Shown: positions 12,962 to 24,100 of the stretch, piece after piece
How the letters are laid out: every line of letters begins with the position of its first letter
Numbering within the stretch: position 1 is the stretch's first letter
NCBI GenBank assembly: GCA_951217055.1
Contig: OX578284.1
Location: 22,131,187 to 22,195,186, forward strand
Length of the DNA stretch: 64,000 bases
Direction of reading: 5' to 3'
DNA from: Gerris lacustris
Lineage: Eukaryota > Arthropoda > Insecta > Hemiptera > Gerridae
Translations under genes and position numbers: made by a program
The notes under the pieces: generated by a model
What the model was told of the DNA's origin: nothing
Seen by the model: only the letters and a program-made list of their open reading frames with translations
The model's database searches: none

Positions 12962-13741
12962 TTAATTTGGACATTTCAGATAGAGAGACATTATTGAGTC
13001 AAGGGCAAATAGAATTAATGCTACAAACACAGCGGACGAGGGGACACATGTCCGAAATCTCCCTAGTATAAGTAAATCTACTATGTCGACGTCCCACAGG
13101 TAGAACAACTTGATTAGTAACTTCTTCACAGCGAAGCTCACTACAAAGTGACAGAGGATCTCGTAGCCTGTCCTCCTCAGATGTAAAGATGAAAGCTCCA
13201 GTCGCTCAGATAAATACTCATATGAGTAGTATATCCTATTGTAATGGTATCTAAGATAACATACTCGCAAAAAATGCCACTGGACTCTCTCAATTTGATC
13301 CGAATGGATCAAAGTAAGATTCTTCCAGACTGGTGCAGTATATTCCAGGAGAGGTCTGGCAAGGGAAATATATAGACTATGGGAACATTTAAGAGAAAGA
13401 TGGTACCTGATTTTCCGGATAAGACCTAAGCACTTAGCCACGATAGTCTATACATAGATCGAATTTGAGCCTCAAGTCAATAATAAGACCGAGGTCACAA
13501 ACTGAATCAGAACAGGAGAGCAAAGTACCATCCTAGTAGTAATTGAAAATTAGAGGACTGTGGCCACGGGAGAACTAAATAAGACAGGTTTTGCTAATGT
13601 TAATTTGCATTTTTTTAAAATTTTATACCACAAGGATATAGCATCAATTTGAATTTGAAGAAAATTATTAGAGGAAAGAGAATCAATTTTAGGAAATATT
13701 TTTAGATCATCTGCAAACAGATCATTGAGAAAGATCATTAA
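12962..13741 (-). pseudogene. Degenerate LINE reverse transcriptase (CR1/Jockey type)
   Basis: On the minus strand the 5' piece (13738 downward) encodes LFADDLKIF, the reverse-transcriptase active-site motif. A frameshifted middle then reads roughly DSVCDLGLIID. The piece below 13441 encodes VAKCLGLIRKIRYHL and the typical thumb-region motif ARPLLEYTAPVW followed by IERVQWHFLR. The order and spacing match the C-terminal half of an insect LINE reverse transcriptase. Frameshifts separate the pieces, so it is dead. It lies downstream of the succinyl-CoA ligase gene, on the same strand. Confidence 0.75.
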
Positions 13742-14380
13742 ATCTTGACCCGACAGTAAGGAATCTTCTTTACTCTATTCTTAAAGCTCAATAGTTGGAG
13801 TCGAGAAATATAAAAGAACGTCAATCTTTTGATTATATAAGAAATATATATTTCCAATTTATTTAAACAAATATAATAATTAATATATAGATATAAAAAA
13901 AAAATACATTTTCAACCAATGCATGGGAATAATAATATAAAAGAAATATAAAGTATAATTTTAACAAATCAATAAAGAATTAGGAAAAAAGTACATTAGT
14001 CAAGCTGAGCTTATAACAAAGGACTATTTTTTAAATATAAAAAATCAAACCACATTATATTTTTCATTCTGATATTAACAAAAATATGGCATCAATTTAA
14101 CAGAGTAGAAAGATATAGAGTTTAAATGTAATTGTGGCGCCAATGGGGCATGTGATCAGTAGGCAATAATATTTTCAAAATGAATGTAATCCTTTCATCA
14201 ATGAAAATTATAAGTTTTCTAAAAGCCATTTAAGATCAAACTGTAAACTTTCTCAAAAAATCAATTCAAATTAATTAATTTGTGCTTAAGTTAACAATTA
14301 GCTGTATATTTTTAACTAAAGGCAAACAAAATCTCATCTTTTTGGTGAATTAAATGCCTCAATTAATTTTGTTTGCATGG

Positions 14381-15652
14381 TTAACTGATAGACGCTACTA
14401 CTTTTTCAGCAGCTTCATCCAAATCTTCAGCAAATGTAATTGGAAGGCCGGAATCTTTGAGAATATTCCTTCCTTCTTCGACATTGGTACCTTCAAGCCT
14501 CACTACTAAAGGTACAGCAAGTTGAAGCTTTTTAGTCGCATTGACAACTCCTCGAGCAATTGTGGCACAGTTTACAATTCCACCGAATACATTGACCAAA
14601 ATAGATTTTACATTTGGATCTGAAGTTAAGATGGTAAATGCAGATAGAACTTGATTCTCATTGACACCACCACCCACATCTAGGAAGTTAGCAGGTTCTC
14701 CTCCATGAAGTTTAATTATGTCCATAGTAGCCATAGCAAGTCCTGCTCCATTGACTAAACACCCGATATTACCGTCCAATCTGATGTAATTCAAATTGCT
14801 TTGTAAGGCTTTTAATTCTTGTGGGTCTGTTTCACTATGATCATCCATCAAGAAAATTGCTTTTTGACGGAATTCCGCATTATCGTCAAAATTTATTTTA
14901 GCATCCACCGACACCACTTGACCGTCAGATGTTTCAACAAGTGGGTTTATTTCGACTTGAGTTGCGTCTACATTTAAAAATAAATCGTATAGTCGTTTGA
15001 TTTCACTGGTGGCTTTCTCTAAGAGATCGCCTTTGAATTCAAGAAATTCTGCAATTTCTTTAGCGAGGTTTTCAGAAACACCTTCAAAGATATCGATGGG
15101 GTACGTCCTAATTTTTTCAGGAGTTTCTTTAGCAACGTTTTCTATGTCGGTACCTCCTGCAGGAGAAGCAATTATAACAGGTCCATTATGAATCCTGTCC
15201 ATAAGAATACTAAAGTAGGTCTCTCTTGTAATATCCACAGATTCTGCAATCATGACTTTTTTCACAGCTATCCCATCTTTCTGTGTCTGTTTGGTAATTA
15301 ATTTGTGCCCGACCATATTTTCAACAATTGGAAGAACCTGAGTTGGATCCTTAGTAAGATGAACTCCACCTTTGAAACCATTATCGAATTGTCCTAAACC
15401 TCGCCCGCCAGCTAAAATCTGAGCTTTTATTACGTATTCTTCGACTTTAAACCTTTGTTCCAAATCTTTTGCTTCAGCTGAGTTTTCAATTATCACAAAT
15501 CTCTGAACATTAACACCATAATTCTGTAATAGAACTTTACTCTGACACTCCAAAAGATTTAAGCAACGTGTCTGACAGATGAGTGCTTTCGGAAAATTAT
15601 TTTTTAAGCAATACTGACCAATTTTACTGAGAGGCCTTACGGAAATAACCAT
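14381..15652 (-). CDS. SUCLG2: Succinyl-CoA ligase (GDP-forming) beta subunit, mitochondrial
   Basis: An intact 423-residue ORF without introns. The enzyme converts succinyl-CoA, GDP and phosphate to succinate, CoA and GTP in the mitochondrial TCA cycle, as a heterodimer with the alpha subunit. The N-terminal 30 or so residues are basic and lack acidic residues, fitting a matrix targeting peptide. The mature part starts LNLLECQSK (families usually have LxxxEYQSK; Tyr is Cys here). The ATP-grasp glycine-rich segment AQILAGGRGLG lies at 77-87. Mg-binding residues equivalent to E. coli Glu197, Asn199 and Asp213 are E234, N236 (VEINPLVE) and D250 (VDAKINFDDN). The CoA-ligase domain has GNIGCLVNGAGLAM (294-307) and FLDVGGGV. 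VHLTKDP, DIFEGV and VVRLEGTN favour the GDP-forming over the ADP-forming paralogue (inference from remembered family sequences). Length is normal. The lack of introns among intron-rich neighbours raises the possibility of a retrocopy. Confidence 0.93.
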   Translation of the reverse strand: MVISVRPLSKIGQYCLKNNFPKALICQTRCLNLLECQSKVLLQNYGVNVQRFVIIENSAEAKDLEQRFKVEEYVIKAQILAGGRGLGQFDNGFKGGVHLTKDPTQVLPIVENMVGHKLITKQTQKDGIAVKKVMIAESVDITRETYFSILMDRIHNGPVIIASPAGGTDIENVAKETPEKIRTYPIDIFEGVSENLAKEIAEFLEFKGDLLEKATSEIKRLYDLFLNVDATQVEINPLVETSDGQVVSVDAKINFDDNAEFRQKAIFLMDDHSETDPQELKALQSNLNYIRLDGNIGCLVNGAGLAMATMDIIKLHGGEPANFLDVGGGVNENQVLSAFTILTSDPNVKSILVNVFGGIVNCATIARGVVNATKKLQLAVPLVVRLEGTNVEEGRNILKDSGLPITFAEDLDEAAEKVVASIS

Positions 15653-17419
15653 TTTGACAAGAATTTACACAAATCCACCTTAAAATATTAACACGATTGA
15701 CGAATAAACAGTCGACTAAACAAGATGATGGTAATATTGTTCGGTCATGAATCAGTCCGGTCAATAGAAATTTATTGGAGTGCAGCGATTAGAAAATAAA
15801 AGAAAAAAAAATGCTCACGTTTCAGGACCAGAGATGCTGGTTTCAGACTATGAATTCTAGTAATTTAAACCTTTAAGAGGCTTCTTCAGACAAACAAAAT
15901 ATAAAATTGATTGAAATACAAAAGTAACTTGTGTAAAATTTGCCGATTTGTCGTTTTTCGGCTTTTTGCTTATGATAAACAAACAGCCGACAGCCGATAA
16001 GATTAAATAAAATAATATGTAACACTGTGACCAACCATACACAAAATAAATTTTAGGGAATTTCGTTCTTTTTCTATAAACCCTGTCTCAAAGTCCTGTC
16101 AAATTTTTATTATCGAATTTCGAATTTTTAATAAACTAGATTTATCTTTAGATTTATGTATTTATAATTTAAAAATGAGTGGTTTTGAGTTTTACTATTC
16201 ATCTTTAGTCAGATTATTGTAGGGTTATTTTTTTTTCATTATACGTATTCCTTCTTCGAAATTACAAATATTTTGGTAAGTTTTTCTATTATTTTTTTCT
16301 ATCAAATAATACGTTTTTTGAATTAGTTACTATTTTGAAACATGTTTAAATTTTTGTTAGATGTCTTACATTTTTATATTGTCACTCGAATTATGATGTC
16401 AAGGACCGTGATTTAAATCGGATAAATTCCCTCGTATACCTGATTCGTTATTTGTTATGATTCTATCATTCTTACCCTACTGACCTACTGTTGAATCAAT
16501 ACACAATAGATTATAAGAAGTTTACTAGTATCTAAAGATCAAACTATTTCTTGTTGACTGATTTACAAATATGTTGATTTGAACAAATGGTCTCTACAAA
16601 AGTCAATGAACTTCAACTTAATACAAATATTGCTAAAAGAAAAAAAATTAAAAGTATTACAATTTTTATTTGTATAATTTATTATGGAATTACTCTACAA
16701 CTCTTGTAAAATACTCATATTAGATGGATATCTCACTGTAGTTTTATATTTTTGCTTTTTTAAGTTAATGAAACAGCTTCAGAATACAACTGCCAAGCCT
16801 GCAACCCACTATTTTATTATTTCTTATTACTATTGTGACAAAGGTATACAACAACTCTTGTGTATGTAAGTTATCATACATTTTTAAAGACGATGGGGCA
16901 TAATATCTTATAAGAAGTGAAATCTGTTCAAAAAAAAATGTTGCGGGCTTGACGACCGTATTCTAAAGCTTAGCCTAAAAAGAGTTTACTCTAACAGTGA
17001 TGGCAAATCAAAAAAATGGGAAGGGGTAGCCAATGAGAGATCAAGATTTTGACGTCTAGAAGGTTGGACCAACTGGGCTAACTAATCACTGCCTAAGGAC
17101 CATGGCCCTAAGGATAACCTCTTAGTGATTTTTTCTCTCTCATAGTTTGCCCAATCCGAACTGTCTAAGTATACATTAATTTTGACAAGTGTAAGTCAGG
17201 GATTGCATTGTGAGTAATTAACGTTAAAATATATGTTAATTATTCATATCTTAGTCCATAGGTTTGAAAACAATACAAGATTAGGAATTAAAAATGTAGA
17301 TATGATGTAGTTTCATTAGTTGTTTGGTACTGAAATATGTTTTGTATACTGCTATTGGTATTTCATTTTTTCTCTGTCACTTATTTCTATTTTATATTGA
17401 AATCTGGTTTGTAAAATAT
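15653..17419. other. Upstream flank of SUCLG2 and intergenic DNA
   Basis: This stretch must contain the SUCLG2 promoter and 5' UTR (minus strand). No clear TATA box or initiator could be assigned. No gene is visible. The minus strand at 15785-15900 contains CTGAAGAAGCCTCTTAAAGG and, further on, GAAACGTGAGC, faintly like the element at 37523-37702, but too diverged to call. Confidence 0.4.
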
Positions 17420-17587
17420 GTTGGGGAAGCCAAGGCTAGAATCTTCTAAAAAAGCAGTGTAAGACTTTAGGCTAGCAAAGCCTCGAATTTACCTTCAGTG
17501 ATGCTTTCCCCCACCTGTAATCTATCAGACTAAGCCCTAGCGTAGAGTCACACGAGGAGTCTGATCCTAGCACTGGAGATGTACACT
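17420..17587 (-). repeat. Unclassified dispersed repeat, copy A
   Basis: The reverse complement of this segment aligns over about 150 bp with 55122-55272. Shared blocks include GTGTACA, TAGTCTGATAGATTAC, GGGGAAAGC, GCTAGCCTAA and CTTGGCTTCC. Two copies in one window show a dispersed family. I see no terminal repeats, coding or tRNA-like promoter boxes. Confidence 0.6.
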
Positions 17588-17679
17588 TCATTCAACCCAC
17601 ACGATAACACACATTATAATCATACCAATTCCTGGCCTTACCACTAATATAATCTATTAGTTACCTTATTACTTGACTT

Positions 17680-17975
17680 ATTCCTGGTCTCTTCTACCTT
17701 GCAGTGTAGAGGCTGAACAAAGTTTTCGCCACCGTGTCCTGTCTGTGGCCATTGTTTTGGCGCTTCTTGGATCTGCTCCCCTCTTTTGGATAGCGAAAAT
17801 CAAGGTGGCAGCCCATTTTGTTGTCTACCTCGTGGTCATCTTCCCTCAGTCCTTGCTTCCAACATCTCTTTTGGGGACCCTGTGCTCCTGGATTCTGACC
17901 ATGTGGCCAAACCACCTCAGCTTGTTCATGTCAATTCTTTCGGCCAGTGGTTCAACCTGTAGATTTGTCCGGATG
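17680..17975 (-). pseudogene. LINE ORF2 C-terminal relic
   Basis: The minus strand reads NKLRWFGHMVRIQEHRVPKR, then (after two in-frame stops) TTKWAATLIFAIQKRGADP and DRTRWRKLC. The RWFGHxxR...RVPKR and DRxRWR motifs are the usual end of endonuclease/reverse-transcriptase proteins of insect LINEs. The internal stops show it is inactive. The 108-codon plus-strand ORF over the same bases is an antisense shadow. Confidence 0.65.
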
Positions 17976-20900
17976 GTCAATAAAAAGTTACCTTATTAAA
18001 TTATCTCTATTTAAGAATGTTAGTTGTGTTATACTTTTAATTTGATTAAGTCAAATTAACTAACTCTATTTTTTTTAACAATTAAGTTTTAATTAGTTAT
18101 TATGTCTGTAGTGGTATGTTTCTTTTATTTATTTCATTTGAAAACTTTTTGTTGTAAGTGTTAACTTTGTACTACTAACCTAATGGAAACTATAATATAA
18201 AATGATAACAGGCCTGAAAATGTTTCTAAAGGGACACTATATAGTCATTAAATGAAACAATCTTCATCGTTTTTTTACTCCCTCATGACCCAAGAAAACC
18301 GATGAGCATAAAATTATAACTTTTTTCACTTGTACATAGTTGATTTACATTTTATTTATTTATGCTATAAATCTAGGTAGGATTAACTTTTCTTACGTAC
18401 TTTGGAAAGAATTGTTTTAGTGACTGCTAACAAATTTTAGATGTTATGTTAGAATGAAGGGGAGGTTTTCTTACTTAGGACACTGTAGCAAAAATCAACT
18501 TTTTATGGTATCTGGTTATTATTGCTAAAATAGTGTTACCAGTCACCGCTCTAACTAGTAGTATCACAGTAAAAATTCTCTCTCCCGGGAATTGTCTATG
18601 AGGCAAGATTTCAAGAACAAATAATTTTACTTACAAAAAGCAGAGTATGGAATTGTCTGTGTTTCTTTTAATTATAGGTGAGTCCTGACCCCCCCTCCCT
18701 CTGTTGTGTCAGCATGATCCCATGTGTAAACTAACTGAACATTTGATCTAAACCAGGCGAAGTAACACCCTTGCAGAGCCTTGATGTAGGCAGTCCCCCT
18801 AAGCCACCCGTTTATTTTTTATGACGAACTCAAATTATTGTAAAATAATTTGATTCAGAAATGTTACTAGATTATACTATTTTATAAAATGTTTGTTGAG
18901 TAATCAGATGCGTGCTATTTAGTTAAATAGGAATGAGTTATACCAATGAATTAATATGATGGAAGAAAAACACATTATAACTCTACTCTAAGGGAGAGTC
19001 AAGAAATTGTGTGGTGACCCTGACCAAATTAATACTACTTGATGGACATATTCAGAAATGGTCTTCTACAATTGTGTTATTGCTGTAGCCACTTGTGAAT
19101 CAAGCCAATTGATCAAAAATCCTTATTTTCATTGGATGTATTAAAGACTCTCCATTCATTGACTCATTACTTAAGCTTCTTTACTGCTTATTTTTGATAA
19201 AATTAAAATATTTCAAATCCCTTTTAATTTAGTTAATTGTCTAAAAATGAATGTTAATTATAATTACTGACAAAACCATGATGATTAATGGGGGTGGGGG
19301 GGGGGGGGGTGCGCACGGGTGTGTGGGGAACTACCTAACTGACTGGGACCCACTAAACCCACAAACTCTTTTCCAAGGTAGAACCCAGCATGGAACCGTT
19401 TTTACATTACTTCATGCTGGTGCCTAGATATTAGCCTATGTTAGACTCCCTTCCTTTCTCGTTTACATTTTTTATTCTTCTTCTTCTTCAGCTGCCTTTT
19501 TCTGCCGGAGTATGTTTTCCACGTAGCAGCTAACGGCCTATTTGATCGAGTTTGTTGCATTTTTTTTCTTAATGTTAAACAGTTTTTAAGAATTTTTACT
19601 TACATTAAAACTACATGTAAGGACTGATTTTTGTACCAAGTTTCAACTCTCAAGCTTAATAAACTGTGGGAGTTATGCATAATGACACAGACAGACAGAC
19701 ATCCAGCTAAAAACCACTTAAATAATTTTAAACACCCAAAACAGATAATTTCATTGAAATCTCTGTTTCTAATTTTTTGGGTAAAAAAAAACCACTTTTC
19801 TTATTTTCAACTGTTTGCTTCTAAAAATGTTATTTATAATTTAAAGTACATAAATTAAATAGGTATTTCTTAAACAATGAGAATGTTGCAATTCAATGTA
19901 AATTAAAAACTCATTTATAATAAATTAGCACATTGCAATTTTAGAGGATTTTTTTTTTTTTTTTTTTTTTTTTTAGATAAGATCATTCAATTTTGTGGTT
20001 AATGACCTTGCGGTTCTTAATGTTTGGCATTTTCTAACTGTAAATAATATCTGTATTCATTAGCTTGTTTTATTTTTAATAAAATAAAACTATTTAAAAT
20101 GATTAATTACTATTTGACAGCTTCAAATTTCTGTTTTAATTTCACCGTTAACCTCCTATTTGTCAATTTGTAAATGGTCGTTCTAAATTGTTATTTATTT
20201 ATAAACATTTTTATGAGCGCCTTATCAGCACAATTGCCACAAGTAGTGTGCTCGGAAATACAGAAGAATCTTAAGAGTAAAAAGGAAAAAGATAAAAATA
20301 ATAAAGCATAACAATTAAACCATTTGTTTAATTTATTTATGTTTTTTGTATATTAACTTAAATGTGGTCGGAAAAGAGTGAGTTTGGTTGAAGGCAACAA
20401 ATAAGTGTGTGTGCTTGTGCAAACTGCATTGTTTACATCCAAAAAACATCCTCTCTACCAAAAAACACCTAACCTCTATATTCTTCTGCCGGACACTCTC
20501 TGTGCTGTATATGCTGCTTCATTGTGGCACCGCTAAGTTTTGCACCGCAACCACTAAGATCAATTCAACCACCACATTATAGATCATCTGAACTGAGCAG
20601 AAGATACTGATAAACCCAGAGAACCATAAGGAAATAGAAAATTTCATTCGTCTGCTGTATTTATACCCTCTCATGCTGCCTCATACCACTACCGCTGAGA
20701 ACCTGCAGTAGTAGACTACTGATTAAGTAACAACTAACTCACCTCATTTATTATTATTTTCACCAATTTTCTCTTATTTGTTATATGTTTATATGTTATA
20801 TCTTTAAAGTATACACTTATCCAGTTCACTTATTTTATACAACCCGCCTTGGTTTGAGGTCCACAGGCTTTAAAACTAATTTGAGAAACAAGATATAATA

Positions 20901-21140
20901 AGATATAATAGTATAAATCTTTTTAATAAAAAGTAAAACATTTATTGTGACGATTTTATGATCTGGCATTGCTTCCTTGTAGGGTAATAGGTTGCCCAAT
21001 GTAGTAGGAATTTCATTCTTATTCTAAATGTAAGATTTGTATAATTTAGAACTGAAGTTGTTCTTTATATTTTGCTTGAAGGAACTTAAAAATTAGTGAA
21101 ACTTTGAATAATTTTTCATGAGTTTTATTTTTGCTTTTAG
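17976..21140. other. Intergenic DNA and probable TMEM65 5' region
   Basis: No gene is supported. There is a G-run near 19291-19309, a T-run near 19951-19974 and a segment near 19600-19700 ending in ACAGACAGACAGACAT (retroelement-tail-like). The TMEM65 first coding exon is preceded by a good acceptor (TTTTGCTTTTAG, ending 21140), so a 5' UTR exon must lie upstream, and I could not place it. A 32-codon ORF at 20216-20314 (MSALSAQLPQVV...) is unassigned. Confidence 0.4.
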
Positions 21141-21147
21141 GTTTGAC

Positions 21148-24100
21148 ATGCTGTGCGGAAGGCTATTAAATAAGTTTAACCAGATGAAATGCTTAGCACG
21201 AGAAGTAAGCAGAGTCTCATCTACGCCCCAACTGCCAAACATGGTTAGATCAATTACTGACGATTCTGCGCCACGGCTTTCAAAGGAAACTGCTAAAACT
21301 CTAGTCATTAAACTTACTGAAGAGGAAAGAACCATTTTACTTGATTCATTAAAAGAATTTCAAGCTACACAGATGAAAGAAGAGTACAGAGGTTATTTTT
21401 TTTATTTTATATGTTACCTCTTTAAAATACTTAAAAGGCTATTTACCCTTTTGTTTATTATTATGGGCATTTGATGGCTAAAGCTATATGTTTTATAGTC
21501 ATACCCTAAATAAACTTCTAAAATAAACTGCTAAAAAATCTTCACCCTCCTCCTACAGCTGAAGGGTTTTCTCTGAAGTCTGTAAATGTTTTATTGAAAG
21601 AGTTAATTTTATAAAGAAGTCATAACAATAAGTATCTAATTAATTCAAAGGCATAATGTGAATCCATTTAGGCTTCTACTCAGATAATCATGAATTTATT
21701 CACAGTATTCTTTGAATAGCCTCTCAAACAATAATGTGGTGTATAGTGTTTTTTTTTTCAGGGAAAACTGTTAACACTTTACTATTTTCTTTTGTGTCTT
21801 CTGGGATTTTATTAAATAAAAGTAGCTAACACATTTGCTTTGCTTTTTTATACCTATTTATTTGGTAATATTTTGTATCTCTTTTTGAGACATTTTACTG
21901 CATATTTATGTTTAAATTAATAAATCAAGTCATTAAATAAATTACTAAATAGTAACTCGTCACTTTACATACTGTCAAACAATTTAAGATTTAACTATGA
22001 GTCATGATCATGCAGTGCTCTCTGATTCATGGCTCATAAATATAATTGAGTCATGAATTAGAGAGCACTGCATGATCATGACTCATAGTTAAATTGTTAA
22101 ACAGTATGTAAAGTGACGAGTTACTATTTAGTCATTTATTTAATGACTTGATTTATGAATTTAAACACAAATATATAGGTTTGAATGTGTCTCAATAAGA
22201 GATACGAAATATTACCAAATAAATTGGTATAAAAAAGCAAAGCAAATGTGTTAACTTTTTTTAATTTAATAAAACCCCTGACGAACAAAAAAAAAAAAAA
22301 TTAAATTAAGTTATATTTAAGGGGACAACACACTAAAAATGGACTGTTAGCATATTTTTTTGTTTGAATTAAAACAACAAATGTTTAGGCCTTATATTAC
22401 TCTTAAATTTTTCAACAATTATGATACTTCTTTATATCAGTTCTCTAATGAGGACTGTTATATGTTACGTTATTGCTGTCTAGGTTGATGATTTCATTTG
22501 CATATTATGCTACTCTCTACTGAAACATATCATTTACCTTTATTGTTATGCTTTTTTTTATTTTCAGGGCAATTAGCTGCATTTCGATGGAGATCAAAAT
22601 TTGGCCGACCAAGTAAGGTTGTAAGTTTAGGGGATGTAGATCCTACTGGTTCCTACTGCCCTGTTCCTGAAGACTGGCTTTTAAAGAAATGCGGTAATTA
22701 TTTTTCATATTATTTTATTTATTTGGTGGTTGTTTTCCTTCATTAACTTTTGACATTATTTCTTCTTTTGGTTTGAAGGGTTGGGCTGATTTTTTTTAAA
22801 ATAAATCATGATTAAAATCAAACTACAAATTTGCTAAATAAAATCTTCTTTTTATTTATTTATTTTTTTTTTCACACAGGCAATTATCATTATTTATTAG
22901 AAACAGACAAACTGAGAGCAAAAGAGAAAACACCTAAAGGTTAAAGAACAAAGTAAAATTATTTTTAATTTTCATTGAAATAATTATATAAAAATACTAA
23001 TTTTGACGCCCTTTCTATTTCTAACTGGTTCCTTAATTTTGATTGTACCAGATCAAACGTGCTAACAACACGTTCAACGGAAGCTGAAGAGGCAATCCCA
23101 CTTAAAACCTGTTTTATTGTTTGTAGTTGCTAATAAATTTCAAGCACATCTTTCTGTGCTTTCCACCAATCAATGCCGGAGACATGTTATTTCCTGATTA
23201 AACATTATTTTTTTAAATGGTTCCGACTGATTAAAACAATACCTCTATCCTCTATGATTAACCCTAGAACGCTAACCTGGAGTCAAAATGACTCCCATTT
23301 TTTTTATAACTATGAATGCACGGTGTCTGTAAAACAGAGAACTCCCACATCTCAGCTATGCTATCTCCCACCCTTGAATGACCCTTCTACACTTCTATCA
23401 GTTCCACATTCAGATTCTAAAGAGGACATATCGTTTGTTTTTGAGTAACTAGCACCAAAACGTGTTCAAAAAATATTATTCATATTAGGCCTTTATATTT
23501 AATAAAACTGGGTGTAATAGATTTGGGAGTCAATATGACTCAAGGATAGTAATAAGAGGTTAAAAAGTATGGTTAAAAAGTATCAACGAATCCCTTTAGC
23601 GTTCTAGGGTTAAAGGAGCTTAGCAGAGTGCCGGTTGGGTGCGTTCAGACGAGAGCTAGTGCCACACTGAGGGTTGTAGCTTTTCTAGACAAAGACCTAC
23701 AGTGTGCTCGAACATGTTACACCAAACAAAAATCGCTTACACAAAAAGATTTTGCTTCTCGGAATGAACAAATATACCTTATTTAAGCATTGGAGATCGA
23801 ATCCCTTTAACTCGGCTTGAAATACTTAAAACCAACATCGAAGGGAGTTGGTTTCGTCTAGTCTCACATGGTGAGACAAGACGATAAATATAATGTTTAT
23901 CTAAACAACCCCCTTCCGTGACACCGGCCTCTGTTTAACTCTGTGACTTACACCTAACTTCTCGAAACCGACTCTTTTTGTTTACTTGAACTTGAAATTA
24001 TCACTCCCATTTTTTAAAGGATTATAAATATTGTATATTTTATCAGTTAGTTATAGAAATTTTATATTAAAATGAAAAAAATCATAATTTTTGATTAAAC

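Noticed and set aside
17673..17999. 108-codon hydrophobic plus-strand ORF that looks like a membrane protein
   Set aside because: It is the antisense of a LINE C-terminus (RWFGHMVRIQEHRVPKR on the minus strand).
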